Shown: positions 49,773 to 59,467, counted from the first letter of the stretch. The stretch is 64,000 nucleotides of DNA from Flavobacteriales bacterium (GCA_003331305.1 QOQB01000001.1:114250-178249); one strand, 5' to 3'. Notes: generated by a model from the sequence alone, not told the origin. Made by a program: numbers and translations.

Positions 49773-52283
49773 TTGACTACACGATTTTCAAAAATACTAG
49801 GTTTTTATGGGCTTTTAGCCTTTGTGGTAGGGTGTTCTGTAACCAAACGTCTTCAACCAGATGCTATCTTGCTTCAAAAAAATGAGATTTTAGTCAATGG
49901 TGAAAGCGCTGTAGATTCGATAAAAAACATTGTCCAGCCCAAACCCAACAAGCGTTTTTTGGGTATCCCATTCGGATTATTGCTGTACCAATCTGCAAGT
50001 GATAGTGCTGGTGTTGCATTTGATCAATGGTTAACAAAAAAAACAAATCGTAAAAAGCGAATGGAGTCTCTTTGGTCTGCTAAGCAAGTGGAAAAAATGA
50101 GGGACTATAAAACGGGATTTCAAGATTGGAAAAAGCGTTCCGGCGAGCCCCCCGTATTGACAGACTCGATTTCTCGCTCAACTAATGCCCAAAAACTAAA
50201 TGCCTTTTTTTCGAATGAGGGATATTTTAATGCTAGAGTAGAAACGTCCATAACTGCGCAAAACAGAAAAGCGCAAGTACGTTATGAAGCAACAACTAAT
50301 GCCCCTTATTATTTGGATAGCATTCAAGCCAATATTCAAAGTCCTGTATTAGATTCTATTTACCGCGCTAGTGTTAGTAAAAGTGACCTGCAACGGGGTA
50401 ATAGATTTCGCACTATGGACTTTGAACAAGAACGCAATCGTTTATTTACCCTATTTCGAAATGCTGGTGTTTTTCCATTTCAATTAAATGCTATTGATTT
50501 TAATGTACAAATTGATTCAACAGGAATGGACTATCGCCTTCCTGTGCAACTTAATATTAGAAACTTTATTGAAAACCAAGATGGCAATGCTGTTGAAAAG
50601 GAGTACCAAATTTCTAAAATGAACGACATAAAGGTGTATGTAAGTAACGCTGGGAATACGGGTGACGAAGCCTACGATTCGATTGGGAAATTTGATGGAT
50701 TAACGCTGTACAGTCATGGTAAACTGCGCTATAGCAATCGTTTGCTCCGTGAAGCCATTACGTTTAAAACGGGCGAGCCTTACAGCGATTTGGCACGTAG
50801 CTCAACTCTGAAGCAACTCACTAGGCTTCAAAGCTTTGATTATCCTACTATTCGGTATAATTATGCAAATGAAAAAGAAACGTTGCTTGATGCATCTATT
50901 TACTTGATGCCTAAAGCTAGGTATGCCTTAAATTTTGGATTAGACGCAACGCAATCAAATATTATAAAAAGCGGACTAGCATTTAGCTCTGGTTTAAGTG
51001 CACTGAATATTTTTGGAGGAGCTGAGACTTTGGAGTTTGGTGCTAGGGGATCTGTAGGTAGATCGGCAGACGTAGCAATAACCGAATTTGCGTTTGACGT
51101 ACAACTTCGTGCTCCGCAGTTTTTACTCCCATTTAGTAAAAAAATAAATCGACAAGAAATTGCTCCCCAAACTATTTTAAGAGTTGGTTCTGCTCTTCAA
51201 GAAAACATCGGCTTAGACAAGCAGAGTCTCACAGGGGCAATTCAATACCAATGGAGTCCTATTAAAAATAGGCGTTGGACATTTTCACTTATCGATGTTG
51301 AGTTTGTCAATAATAAAAATAAAGCCAATTACTTTGGCGTTTACACCAATGCCTTTGGCGAACTCAACGAAATCGCGCAAAACGCCAACACAGATCCTGC
51401 TTATTTTTTTAACAATAACCTCATTGTGCCGCAAGGAGCGCAATCGTTTATCGCTGATGTTTTAGGCGGCAAAACAAGCTTAATTCCTTCCGATGATTTA
51501 TATAACCGAGTACAGCGTATCGAAGAAAGAAGGAGTAGGCTTACACAAAACAACCTCATTTTCAGTTCAAGTTTGCAGTTTTTTAATTCAACTAAAGCCG
51601 GCATTTTTGATAAAACATTTACACAATTCAGAACAAATCTTTCATGGTCTGGAAATCTGTTACAGGCGTTTGCAAAACAATTCAACTGGGAGCAATCAAA
51701 TGAACAATACTTGCTTTTTGACGTCCCCTTCAGTCAGTTTGTAAAATTGGAAACCGATTTCGTTAAGCATTGGGAAATTTCAGAAAACCAAGTGTTTGCA
51801 GTACGCGCATTTGCCGGCGCAGCAATTCCGTATGGAAATGCTGACAATATTCCTTTTAATCGTTCTTTCTTTGCAGGTGGCGCCTATGACAACCGCGCTT
51901 GGGAAGTATACAGACTAGGGCCAGGGTCGAGTAACACTGGAAATGAATTTAACGAGGCAAACCTGAAGCTCGCATTTAATGTCGAATATCGATTTGATCT
52001 AATTGGTGCATTCAAAGGCGCTCTGTTTATTGACGCTGGGAACATTTGGAATGTGGCAGACAATGTAGATGAACCAGCACGTAGGTTTGATGGCTTTCAA
52101 GATTTGGATGAACTTGCAGTTGGCACGGGCTTTGGACTGCGTTACGACTTTGGATTATTTCTGCTTCGCCTCGATATGGGCTTCAAAACGTACAACCCTG
52201 TTCTATCCAAAGGTTACCGTTGGAACTTTAATTACCAACTAAAAAATGCAAATCCTACGCTTGGAATAAATTATCCTTTTTAA
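49773..52283 (+). CDS. BamA/TamA-family outer membrane assembly lipoprotein (TamL-like)
   Basis: 836 residues from TTG 49773. This start gives a clean lipoprotein signal (Leu-Ala-Phe-Val-Val-Gly-Cys); the ATGs at 49737 and 49746 add extra hydrophobic residues and precede the promoter's expected transcription start. N-terminal POTRA-like region (to about 400), then a 16-stranded Omp85 barrel ending in aromatic Phe. A lipid-anchored TamA relative, as in Bacteroidetes TamL, fits. The tamB partner is not adjacent, so another Omp85 paralogue role is possible. Confidence 0.85.
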   Translation: MTTRFSKILGFYGLLAFVVGCSVTKRLQPDAILLQKNEILVNGESAVDSIKNIVQPKPNKRFLGIPFGLLLYQSASDSAGVAFDQWLTKKTNRKKRMESLWSAKQVEKMRDYKTGFQDWKKRSGEPPVLTDSISRSTNAQKLNAFFSNEGYFNARVETSITAQNRKAQVRYEATTNAPYYLDSIQANIQSPVLDSIYRASVSKSDLQRGNRFRTMDFEQERNRLFTLFRNAGVFPFQLNAIDFNVQIDSTGMDYRLPVQLNIRNFIENQDGNAVEKEYQISKMNDIKVYVSNAGNTGDEAYDSIGKFDGLTLYSHGKLRYSNRLLREAITFKTGEPYSDLARSSTLKQLTRLQSFDYPTIRYNYANEKETLLDASIYLMPKARYALNFGLDATQSNIIKSGLAFSSGLSALNIFGGAETLEFGARGSVGRSADVAITEFAFDVQLRAPQFLLPFSKKINRQEIAPQTILRVGSALQENIGLDKQSLTGAIQYQWSPIKNRRWTFSLIDVEFVNNKNKANYFGVYTNAFGELNEIAQNANTDPAYFFNNNLIVPQGAQSFIADVLGGKTSLIPSDDLYNRVQRIEERRSRLTQNNLIFSSSLQFFNSTKAGIFDKTFTQFRTNLSWSGNLLQAFAKQFNWEQSNEQYLLFDVPFSQFVKLETDFVKHWEISENQVFAVRAFAGAAIPYGNADNIPFNRSFFAGGAYDNRAWEVYRLGPGSSNTGNEFNEANLKLAFNVEYRFDLIGAFKGALFIDAGNIWNVADNVDEPARRFDGFQDLDELAVGTGFGLRYDFGLFLLRLDMGFKTYNPVLSKGYRWNFNYQLKNANPTLGINYPF

Positions 52284-52299
52284 GCCCATAATTGTTTGT

Positions 52300-52307
52300 T
52301 ACTTTTG
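52300..52307 (+). promoter_or_regulatory. Predicted -7 element of fba
   Basis: TACTTTTG, exact match, 23 nt before the ATG. An in-frame upstream start at 52292 precedes it. Confidence 0.55.
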
Positions 52308-52330
52308 TACTGACCAAAAAAAACAAACTG

Positions 52331-53398
52331 ATGTCGTATTCTATCAAGCCTGGTGTTGCAACTGGCAACGAAGTTCAAGAAATTTTCAAATTAGCCAAGT
52401 CAAAACAATTTGCTCTTCCAGCAGTGAATGTTATCGGTTCAGATTCTACAAATGCTGTTTTAGAAACCGCTGCAAAGCTCAACGCACCAGTTATCATTCA
52501 ATTTTCGAACGGTGGCGCGCAGTTCAACGCAGGCAAAGGTTTATCTAACGAAAATCAACAAGCCGCTATTGCAGGCGCTGTAGCAGGTGCTAAGCACGTA
52601 CATCAAATGGCTGAGTTATATGGCGTTAGCGTCATTCTACACACAGACCACGCTGCCAAAAAACTTCTTCCTTGGATTGATGGTTTGTTAGATGCCAGCG
52701 AAAAACACTTCGAAGAAACTGGAAAATCATTGTTTAGCTCACACATGATTGATTTATCTGAGGAGCCTATTGAAGAAAATATAGAAATTTGCAAAACGTA
52801 CTTGGAGCGCATGGCCAAAATGGACATGACCTTAGAAATTGAACTAGGTGTAACAGGCGGCGAAGAAGATGGTGTGGATAACACCGACGTAGATAGCTCT
52901 AAGCTTTACACGCAACCTGAAGAGGTCGCTTATGCGTTTGAAGAGCTTTCAAAAATAAGCCCGAGATTTACTATTGCTGCAGCATTTGGAAACGTACACG
53001 GCGTTTACAAGCCTGGAAACGTAGTGCTTACACCAAAAATTCTTAAAAATTCGCAAGCCTTTGTTAGTGAGAAATATGGTGTTGAATCCAACACCATTGA
53101 TTTTGTATTCCACGGCGGTTCTGGTTCTACAGTTGAAGAAATTCGTGAGGGCATTAGCTACGGGGTTGTAAAAATGAATATTGATACAGATATGCAATAT
53201 GCCTTTATGTCTGGAGTACGGGATTACATACAAGAAAAATCTGCATTCCTACAACAACAAATTGGTAATCCTGAGGGCGACGATGTGCCCAACAAAAAAT
53301 ACTACGATCCTCGTGTATGGTTACGTGAAGGAGAAAAGGCATTTGTTACACGCTTAGAGCAAGCTTTTGAAGACCTGAACAATATTAATACCCTTTAA
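52331..53398 (+). CDS. fba: Class II fructose-bisphosphate aldolase
   Basis: 355 residues, zinc-dependent aldolase of glycolysis and gluconeogenesis. Metal-binding His is in His-Thr-Asp-His-Ala-Ala-Lys; the Gly-Val-Thr-Gly-Gly-Glu-Glu-Asp segment, Gly-Asn-Val-His-Gly-Val-Tyr and Phe-His-Gly-Gly-Ser-Gly-Ser carry other ligands, and Asn-Ile-Asp-Thr-Asp binds substrate phosphate. Belongs to the E. coli FbaA-like A subgroup by length and motifs. Start at 52331 follows the promoter. Confidence 0.96.
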   Translation: MSYSIKPGVATGNEVQEIFKLAKSKQFALPAVNVIGSDSTNAVLETAAKLNAPVIIQFSNGGAQFNAGKGLSNENQQAAIAGAVAGAKHVHQMAELYGVSVILHTDHAAKKLLPWIDGLLDASEKHFEETGKSLFSSHMIDLSEEPIEENIEICKTYLERMAKMDMTLEIELGVTGGEEDGVDNTDVDSSKLYTQPEEVAYAFEELSKISPRFTIAAAFGNVHGVYKPGNVVLTPKILKNSQAFVSEKYGVESNTIDFVFHGGSGSTVEEIREGISYGVVKMNIDTDMQYAFMSGVRDYIQEKSAFLQQQIGNPEGDDVPNKKYYDPRVWLREGEKAFVTRLEQAFEDLNNINTL

Positions 53399-53406
53399 TT
53401 ACTAGG

Positions 53407-53427
53407 GTTTTATATATTTGATAAAAC
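53407..53427 (+). promoter_or_regulatory. accD promoter embedded in an inverted repeat
   Basis: TATATTTG at 53413-53420 is an exact -7 element. It is flanked by GTTTTAT (53407-53413) and ATAAAAC (53421-53427), perfect 7-bp arms 7 nt apart, so a dimeric regulator could bind across the promoter. Confidence 0.55.
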
Positions 53428-53436
53428 TCTTGTAAT

Positions 53437-54300
53437 ATGGCTTGGTTCAGGCGTACCGAAAAAGGAATTCAAACTCAGACTCACGAGAAGAAAGATACAC
53501 CACAGGGCTTATGGTATAAATCTCCCACGGGTAAAATTGTAGATACTGAGCAACTTGCTGAGAATTTTTATGTATCACCTGAGGACGGATATCATGTAAG
53601 AATTGGCAGCAAGGAGTATTTCGAAATTATTTTTGACAACAACACATTTAAGGAGTTAGATGCTTCGTTAAAATCAAAAGATCCACTCAAATTTGAAGAC
53701 ACAAAAAAGTATAAAGACCGCGTTAACGCTGCACAGAAAAAAACCAAACTAAACGACGCCGTAAGATCAGCCGTTGGCCATTCAAACGGAAATGAATTGG
53801 TCGTAGCTTGTATGGATTTTAGTTTTATTGGGGGTTCGATGGGTTCTGTTGTTGGTGAAAAAATTTATCGCGCGGCAGATTACGCCCTCAAGCAAAAAAT
53901 TCCTTTTGTGATGATTTCAAAATCGGGAGGTGCGCGGATGATGGAAGCAGCATTATCGTTGATGCAAATGGCAAAAACGTCTGCAAAACTTGCGCAACTA
54001 GCCGATGCTAAAATCCCATATATTTCATTGTGCACAGACCCTACAACTGGCGGAACAACGGCATCATTTGCTATGCTGGGAGATATTAATATCTCTGAAC
54101 CTGGTGCATTAATTGGTTTTGCGGGACCCAGAGTTGTCAAGGACACCACAGGACAAGACTTACCCGATGGGTTTCAAACCGCTGAGTTTTTAAAAGAACA
54201 CGGGTTTTTGGACTTTATTACTCATCGTAAAGACCTCAAGAAAAACATCAACCTATATCTTGATCTAATTTTAAATCGTCCACTTTCAACAGAGGCGTAA
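53437..54300 (+). CDS. accD: Acetyl-CoA carboxylase, carboxyltransferase subunit beta
   Basis: 287 residues. Crotonase-fold carboxyltransferase that with AccA transfers CO2 from carboxybiotin to acetyl-CoA, the first step of fatty acid synthesis. Core motifs Ser-Gly-Gly-Ala-Arg-Met-Met-Glu and Thr-Asp-Pro-Thr-Thr-Gly-Gly-Thr are intact. All four zinc-ribbon cysteines near residues 25-50 are missing: the sequence reads Trp-Tyr-Lys-Ser-Pro-Thr and Tyr-Val-Ser-Pro-Glu-Asp instead. The rest aligns at normal length, so it is a real AccD of a zinc-free type. Confidence 0.93.
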   Translation: MAWFRRTEKGIQTQTHEKKDTPQGLWYKSPTGKIVDTEQLAENFYVSPEDGYHVRIGSKEYFEIIFDNNTFKELDASLKSKDPLKFEDTKKYKDRVNAAQKKTKLNDAVRSAVGHSNGNELVVACMDFSFIGGSMGSVVGEKIYRAADYALKQKIPFVMISKSGGARMMEAALSLMQMAKTSAKLAQLADAKIPYISLCTDPTTGGTTASFAMLGDINISEPGALIGFAGPRVVKDTTGQDLPDGFQTAEFLKEHGFLDFITHRKDLKKNINLYLDLILNRPLSTEA

Positions 54301-54319
54301 TTTCATTCAATAATTATAC

Positions 54320-54327
54320 TATATTTG
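54320..54327 (+). promoter_or_regulatory. Predicted -7 element of rpsO
   Basis: TATATTTG, exact match. Transcription should start near 54334, at the hairpin 54332-54350, well before the ATG at 54382. Confidence 0.6.
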
Positions 54328-54331
54328 CAGC

Positions 54332-54350
54332 CTTCGAGAGAAACTCGAAG
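54332..54350 (+). promoter_or_regulatory. 5'-terminal stem-loop in the rpsO leader
   Basis: CTTCGAG - AGAAA - CTCGAAG, a perfect 7-bp stem with a 5-nt loop beginning within a few bases of the predicted transcription start, 31 nt before the rpsO ATG. Candidate S15 autoregulatory or mRNA-stabilising element. Confidence 0.55.
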
Positions 54351-54381
54351 TTGCATAAAAATCATTTACAATAATATTGGC

Positions 54382-54651
54382 ATGTCATTAAGTAAAGAAA
54401 ACAAAGCAGAAATCTTCAAAAAGTACGGTAAGTCTGAAAAAGACACCGGAAGCACAGAAGGACAAATCGCTTTATTTACAAACCGAATCAATTTCCTAAC
54501 AGGACACTTGAAAAAAAATCATAAAGATTATAATACCGAGCGTTCGTTAGTTATGTTGGTAGGTAAAAGAAGAAGTCTTTTGGACTATTTAAAGAACAAA
54601 GACATCGAACGCTACCGTTCCTTAATTAAGGAATTAGGTATTCGAAAGTAA
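54382..54651 (+). CDS. rpsO: 30S ribosomal protein S15
   Basis: 89 residues, exact family length. Binds the central domain of 16S rRNA. Conserved Asp-Thr-Gly-Ser-Thr-Glu-Gly-Gln and Arg-Arg-Ser-Leu-Leu-Asp-Tyr-Leu are present. A longer frame from 54325 starts inside the promoter and leader and is rejected. Followed by pnp, the order conserved across bacteria, including E. coli. Confidence 0.97.
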   Translation: MSLSKENKAEIFKKYGKSEKDTGSTEGQIALFTNRINFLTGHLKKNHKDYNTERSLVMLVGKRRSLLDYLKNKDIERYRSLIKELGIRK

Positions 54652-54686
54652 GCACATAAAAGCATCCGCATCATACCGGCTTTTCA

Positions 54687-54726
54687 TTAGGTATCTACGA
54701 CCACAACACAACACAATAGATACTAA
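54687..54726 (+). promoter_or_regulatory. rpsO-pnp intergenic stem-loop
   Basis: TTA-(G bulge)-GTATCT at 54687-54696 pairs with AGATACTAA at 54718-54726, a 9-bp stem closing a 21-nt CA-rich, unstructured loop, 17 nt before the pnp ATG. Possible RNase III or PNPase-control site by analogy with E. coli. Confidence 0.45.
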
Positions 54727-54743
54727 CTTTAAAATAAAAACGT

Positions 54744-56948
54744 ATGATACCCAACGTACATACCTCGACTATTGATTTAGGCGATGGCCGTACTATAACA
54801 CTAGAAACAGGCAAGCTTGCCAAGCAAGCTGACGGCTCTGTTGTCGTAAGAAGTGGCAACTGTATGCTATTAGCAACCGTTGTTTCTGCACGACAGGCAT
54901 CCCCTGTAGATTTTCTACCCTTGACGGTAGATTACCGCGAAAAATTTGCTGCCGCTGGACGCTTTCCTGGTGGCTTTTTTAAGCGCGAAGCAAGACCCAG
55001 CAATGAAGAAGTTTTAACCATGCGATTGGTTGACCGTGTATTGCGTCCTCTTTTTCCAAAAGATTACCATGCCGAAACACAGGTCATGATTCAACTCATG
55101 TCGCATGACGAATCAGTGATGCCTGATGCATTAGCAGGATTGGCAGCTTCGACAGTTATCCAATTATCTGATATCCCCTTCGAATATCCTATTTCGGAAG
55201 TACGTGTGGGACAGATAGACGGACGCTTTATTGTAAATCCAAGCAAAGAGCAACTTAAAGAATCTAACATTGACATCATGATTGGTGCTAGTGCAGATTC
55301 GGTTACTATGGTTGAAGGCGAGTTTGACGAGGTTTCTGAAGAAGTTATGACAGACGCCATTCGCTTTGGTCATGAAGCTATCAAAAAGCAAGTTGCTGCG
55401 CAAATTGAATTGGCAGAAGCCGTAGGCAAAAAAGAAACACGTGAATACGAAGCCGAAGACAGCGATGAAGAATTGCAACAAAAAATTCATGATTTCGCGT
55501 ATCAAAAATGTTATGATATTGCCAAGCAAGGTAGTTCTAAACAAGAGCGAGGCGTTGCTTTTGGCGAAGTAAAAGAGGCCTTATTAAAAACCTTTTCTGA
55601 AGAAGAATTAGAAGAAAAAGGCAAGTTGATTGGCAAATACTTCGGTAAGGCACAAAAAGAAGCGGTTCGCGAATTGGTGCTTGCAGAAGGTATTCGTTTA
55701 GACGGACGTAAAACAACAGATATTAGACCGATTTGGTGTGAGGTAGATTATTTACCTTCTACACACGGCTCGTCTGTATTTACAAGAGGTGAAACACAAG
55801 CATTAGCTACTGTAACTCTAGGTACTTCAAGGGAAGCTAACGTAATTGATTTGCCAACAGAGCAAGGCGAAGAAAACTTCTACTTACATTATAACTTTCC
55901 TCCGTTCTGTACTGGTGAGGCACGTCCATTACGTGGTACATCACGTAGAGAAGTAGGGCATGGAAATCTTGCGCAACGTGCGCTCAAAAAAGTAATGCCA
56001 GACGATTGTCCTTATACTGTTCGTGTGGTTTCAGAAGTATTGGAATCGAATGGTTCTTCATCTATGGCAACGGTTTGTGCCGGTACCATGGCGCTGATGG
56101 ATGCAGGTGTTCAAATTGCCAATCCTGTTTCGGGTATTGCTATGGGGCTAATTTCTGACGGGGAACGCTTTGCTGTTCTTTCCGATATCCTAGGCGATGA
56201 AGATCACCTTGGAGATATGGACTTCAAGGTTACTGGAACTGAAAATGGTATCACAGCGTGTCAAATGGACATCAAAATTAAAGGACTACCCTATGATATT
56301 TTGATTCAGGCATTAAAGCAAGCGCGCGATGGTCGTTTACATATTTTAGGTAAACTTACAGATACCATTGCTGCTCCTGCTGAAGACGTGAAAGAACACG
56401 CACCAAAAATGGTGATGCGTACTGTTCCTAACGAATATATTGGTGCAATTATTGGTAGTGGTGGTAAAGTAATTCAAGAATTACAGAAAGAAACCAACAC
56501 CACGATTGTCATCAACGAAGATCCAGATACTGGAGAAGGTATCGTGGAAATCTTAGGTACAGGTGCAGAAGGAATCGATCAAGTTCAAGCACGAATAGAC
56601 GCGCTTATGTTTAAGCCTGAAGTAGGTGAAGTGTACGAAGTACAAGTCATCAAAATTTTGGAATTCGGCGCTGTGGTAGAATACACCGATGCACCAGGAA
56701 ACGAAGTGTTGCTGCACGTTAGCGAGTTGGCTTGGGAACGCACCGAAAACGTAACCGATGTAGTAAACATGAACGACGTGTTTGAAGTGAAATACTTTGG
56801 TGTTGATCCACGCACACGAAAAGAAAAGGTATCACGTAAAGCACTTTTAGAAAAACCAGAGGGTTATGTAGAGCGTAAGCCACGTCAAGGTGGAGACAGA
56901 GACAAAAGAAGAGGTGGCGGAAACAATAGACGACCAAGACGCGACTAA
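54744..56948 (+). CDS. pnp: Polyribonucleotide nucleotidyltransferase (PNPase)
   Basis: 734 residues. Two RNase PH domains (about 1-140 and 310-550) separated by a helical linker, then a KH domain ([10 protein letters not shown]) and an S1 domain (Val-Gly-Glu-Val-Tyr to Val-His/Leu-His-Val-Ser). The tail is rich in Arg and Gly. Degrades RNA 3' to 5' using phosphate. Follows rpsO through a structured 92-bp gap and is closed by a strong terminator. Confidence 0.97.
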   Translation: MIPNVHTSTIDLGDGRTITLETGKLAKQADGSVVVRSGNCMLLATVVSARQASPVDFLPLTVDYREKFAAAGRFPGGFFKREARPSNEEVLTMRLVDRVLRPLFPKDYHAETQVMIQLMSHDESVMPDALAGLAASTVIQLSDIPFEYPISEVRVGQIDGRFIVNPSKEQLKESNIDIMIGASADSVTMVEGEFDEVSEEVMTDAIRFGHEAIKKQVAAQIELAEAVGKKETREYEAEDSDEELQQKIHDFAYQKCYDIAKQGSSKQERGVAFGEVKEALLKTFSEEELEEKGKLIGKYFGKAQKEAVRELVLAEGIRLDGRKTTDIRPIWCEVDYLPSTHGSSVFTRGETQALATVTLGTSREANVIDLPTEQGEENFYLHYNFPPFCTGEARPLRGTSRREVGHGNLAQRALKKVMPDDCPYTVRVVSEVLESNGSSSMATVCAGTMALMDAGVQIANPVSGIAMGLISDGERFAVLSDILGDEDHLGDMDFKVTGTENGITACQMDIKIKGLPYDILIQALKQARDGRLHILGKLTDTIAAPAEDVKEHAPKMVMRTVPNEYIGAIIGSGGKVIQELQKETNTTIVINEDPDTGEGIVEILGTGAEGIDQVQARIDALMFKPEVGEVYEVQVIKILEFGAVVEYTDAPGNEVLLHVSELAWERTENVTDVVNMNDVFEVKYFGVDPRTRKEKVSRKALLEKPEGYVERKPRQGGDRDKRRGGGNNRRPRRD

Positions 56949-56970
56949 TTCATCCTCCTTTTAAAACAAC

Positions 56971-57005
56971 AAATCCGCTACTTAAAATTTAGCGGATTTT
57001 TTTTT
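56971..57005 (+). terminator. Rho-independent terminator after pnp
   Basis: AAATCCGCT and AGCGGATTT form a perfect 9-bp stem with an 11-nt loop, followed by further T residues to 57005. Lies 23 nt after the pnp stop. Confidence 0.9.
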
Positions 57006-57069
57006 GACATTATGTAACCTTTCCTATGCCAAATGCGTATAATAAGTAGTATTCAAACAAAGCAATTAG

Positions 57070-57933
57070 ATGAGACAGTTAAAAATCACCAAGCAGGTTA
57101 CCAATCGTGAAACCGCATCTTTAGATAAATACCTTCAGGAAATTGGAAAAGTAGACCTTATTACGGCTGAAATGGAGGTGGAATTGGCACAGCGCATAAA
57201 AGCTGGCGATCAAATTGCTTTGGAAAAACTTACAAAAGCAAACCTTCGGTTTGTTGTCTCTGTGGCAAAGCAATATCAAAACCAAGGGCTTACCTTACCC
57301 GACCTTATCAACGAAGGAAATTTGGGTCTGATTAAAGCGGCCAAACGCTTTGATGAAACACGTGGGTTTAAGTTTATTTCTTATGCGGTTTGGTGGATTA
57401 GACAATCTATTCTACAGGCACTCGCAGAGCAATCTAGAATTGTACGCTTACCGCTAAATAAAATTGGGTCAATCAATAAAATCAACAAAACCTTTGCTTT
57501 TTTGGAGCAAGCGCATGAGCGTGTGCCGTCGGCTGAAGAAATTGCAAAAGAATTAGACATGACGGTTTCTGATGTAAAAGAATCGATGAAAAACTCAGGA
57601 CGTCACGTATCGATGGATGCACCTCTAGTAGAGGGAGAAGATTCCAACCTATATGACGTGTTGCGTTCGGGTGAATCGCCTAACCCCGACAGAACCTTAA
57701 TGCATGAATCGTTACGTACTGAAATTGAACGTGCACTTGAAACACTAACACCTCGCGAAGCTGATGTAGTGCGTTTGTACTTCGGCCTTGGGAATCAACA
57801 TCCTATGACACTAGAAGAGATTGGCGAAACCTTTGACCTTACACGCGAACGTGTGCGTCAAATCAAAGAAAAAGCTATTCGCCGATTAAAGCATACTTCA
57901 AGAAGTAAAATCCTAAAAACTTATTTAGGATAA
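57070..57933 (+). CDS. rpoD: Primary sigma factor RpoD (sigma-70 family)
   Basis: 287 residues, the short primary sigma of Bacteroidetes with no region 1.1. Region 1.2 holds Tyr-Leu-Gln-Glu-Ile-Gly; region 2 holds [13 protein letters not shown] and Trp-Trp-Ile-Arg-Gln; region 4 ends Thr-Arg-Glu-Arg-Val-Arg-Gln-Ile. It directs RNA polymerase to TTTG/TAnnTTTG promoters such as those in this window. No exact element of this kind precedes it. Last base is shared with the rpe ATG. Confidence 0.96.
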   Translation: MRQLKITKQVTNRETASLDKYLQEIGKVDLITAEMEVELAQRIKAGDQIALEKLTKANLRFVVSVAKQYQNQGLTLPDLINEGNLGLIKAAKRFDETRGFKFISYAVWWIRQSILQALAEQSRIVRLPLNKIGSINKINKTFAFLEQAHERVPSAEEIAKELDMTVSDVKESMKNSGRHVSMDAPLVEGEDSNLYDVLRSGESPNPDRTLMHESLRTEIERALETLTPREADVVRLYFGLGNQHPMTLEEIGETFDLTRERVRQIKEKAIRRLKHTSRSKILKTYLG

Positions 57934-58595
57934 TGGGGAATATCAAAATTGCACCTTCCATGTTGGCGGCAGATTTTGCCAATTTAGAAAATGATGTGCA
58001 AATGGTAAACCAAAGCCAAGCAGATTGGTTTCATATGGATATTATGGACGGCGTTTTTGTTCCAAATATCTCTTTTGGAATGCCCGTTTTAAAAGCCATG
58101 GCTCAACATGCTAAAAAACCACTAGATGTGCATTTGATGATTGTAGATCCAGATCGCTACATTCAAACTTTTGCTAATCTAGGAGCTGCAGTACTTACTG
58201 TTCATGCAGAGGCGTGTACACATATTCATCGTACTGTACAAGCAATTAAGGCGGCAGGAATGAAAGCAGGTGTAGCTTTAAATCCACATACGCCAATTAC
58301 TGTCTTAGAAGAAATTATATCAGATTTGGATTTGATTTGCATAATGAGTGTAAATCCTGGTTTTGGTGGACAACAGTTTATTGAAAACACATATGACAAA
58401 GTACGCAGACTGCGCGCGCTTATAAATGCCAAAAATGCTGAAGTTATGATTGAAATTGACGGTGGGGTAACTTCAGATAATGCCGCAGCACTTGTTCAAG
58501 CTGGAGCTGATGTACTTGTGGCAGGTAGCTTTGTCTTTAAATCTCAAAAGCCTTCAGAAACTATATCCAATTTGCACACTATTGCTAATACTTAA
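57933..58595 (+). CDS. rpe: Ribulose-phosphate 3-epimerase
   Basis: 220 residues, TIM barrel. Interconverts ribulose 5-phosphate and xylulose 5-phosphate in the pentose phosphate pathway. Metal and catalytic sites lie in Ala-Pro-Ser-Met-Leu, His-Met-Asp-Ile-Met-Asp-Gly, Asp-Val-His-Leu-Met and Glu-Ile-Asp-Gly-Gly-Val. Shares its start with the rpoD stop, so cotranscribed with the sigma factor. Confidence 0.96.
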   Translation: MGNIKIAPSMLAADFANLENDVQMVNQSQADWFHMDIMDGVFVPNISFGMPVLKAMAQHAKKPLDVHLMIVDPDRYIQTFANLGAAVLTVHAEACTHIHRTVQAIKAAGMKAGVALNPHTPITVLEEIISDLDLICIMSVNPGFGGQQFIENTYDKVRRLRALINAKNAEVMIEIDGGVTSDNAAALVQAGADVLVAGSFVFKSQKPSETISNLHTIANT

Positions 58596-58619
58596 TTCCT
58601 TATAAACGATTTATTTTCT

Positions 58620-58627
58620 TATTTTTA
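58620..58627 (+). promoter_or_regulatory. Weak -7 candidate for the M48 peptidase gene
   Basis: TATTTTTA, one mismatch, 18 nt before the GTG start. Confidence 0.3.
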
Positions 58628-58645
58628 GAAAGTCAAATCTTTATT

Positions 58646-59467
58646 GTGAAAAAAGCATATGCCCTTTTTATTGCAACCCTTCTTCTGTTGATGGGATGTA
58701 AAACCAATGTTCTAACAGGTAAAAAAACACTTAATTTTTATAGTAGTAACACGCAGCTTTTTGCCATGTCGTTGCAACAATATCAGACGTTTTTAAATGA
58801 AAATGAGGTAATAAGTGGCACTAAAGATGCTGATTTGGTTAGATCTATTGGAGAAGATATTGCTCGCGCAGCCCAAATTTACTTCAGCTACAAAGGGCAA
58901 CACAACATGTTAAACGACTACAATTGGGAGTATAATTTGGTCAACAATAAACAAGTAAACGCATGGTGTATGCCAGGTGGAAAAATTGTCTTCTATACAG
59001 GTATAATGCCCATTGCCGCAAATGCCAATGGTATCGCCGCGATCATGGGACATGAGGTGGCTCACGCCCTTGCCGACCACGGAGCACAACGTATGAGTTT
59101 AGGCATTGTACAACAAGCGGGAGGAATAATCACAGCAGAAGCAACAAAAGATCAAGACGAACGAAAGCGCCAAAGGATTATGATGGCATACGGCATTGGT
59201 ACATCTCTTGGCGGTATGTTGCCTTTTAGTAGAAAGCACGAAAGCGAGGCTGACAAAATTGGACTAGAGCTTATGACCATTGCGGGCTATAATCCCGATG
59301 AAGCACCAAAGTTATGGGAGCGGATGAAAGCGAACTCAAAAGGGGGGCCGCCCGAGTTTTTAAGCACGCATCCAAGCGAAGTACGCAGAATTTCTAACTT
59401 ACAAAGCTGGATTCCCGGAGCCAAGGCACTAGCCAGACAAATCAATGCAACTGCGGTTGCGCATTAA
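58646..59467 (+). CDS. M48 family metallopeptidase lipoprotein
   Basis: 273 residues. Lipoprotein signal with Leu-Met-Gly-Cys-Lys. Zinc site His-Glu-Val-Ala-His with the third ligand in Glu-Ser-Glu-Ala-Asp, as in LoiP/BepA-type outer-membrane proteases; no TPR domain follows. Probably a periplasmic quality-control protease. Start codon is GTG at 58646, giving the signal peptide; no ATG is suitable. Confidence 0.9.
   Translation: MKKAYALFIATLLLLMGCKTNVLTGKKTLNFYSSNTQLFAMSLQQYQTFLNENEVISGTKDADLVRSIGEDIARAAQIYFSYKGQHNMLNDYNWEYNLVNNKQVNAWCMPGGKIVFYTGIMPIAANANGIAAIMGHEVAHALADHGAQRMSLGIVQQAGGIITAEATKDQDERKRQRIMMAYGIGTSLGGMLPFSRKHESEADKIGLELMTIAGYNPDEAPKLWERMKANSKGGPPEFLSTHPSEVRRISNLQSWIPGAKALARQINATAVAH

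Noticed and set aside
57004..57043. TTGACA and TATAAT boxes before rpoD resembling an E. coli promoter
   Set aside because: The spacer is 28 nt instead of about 17, and Bacteroidetes RNA polymerase does not use this consensus. The TTGACA also lies in the tail of the pnp terminator.
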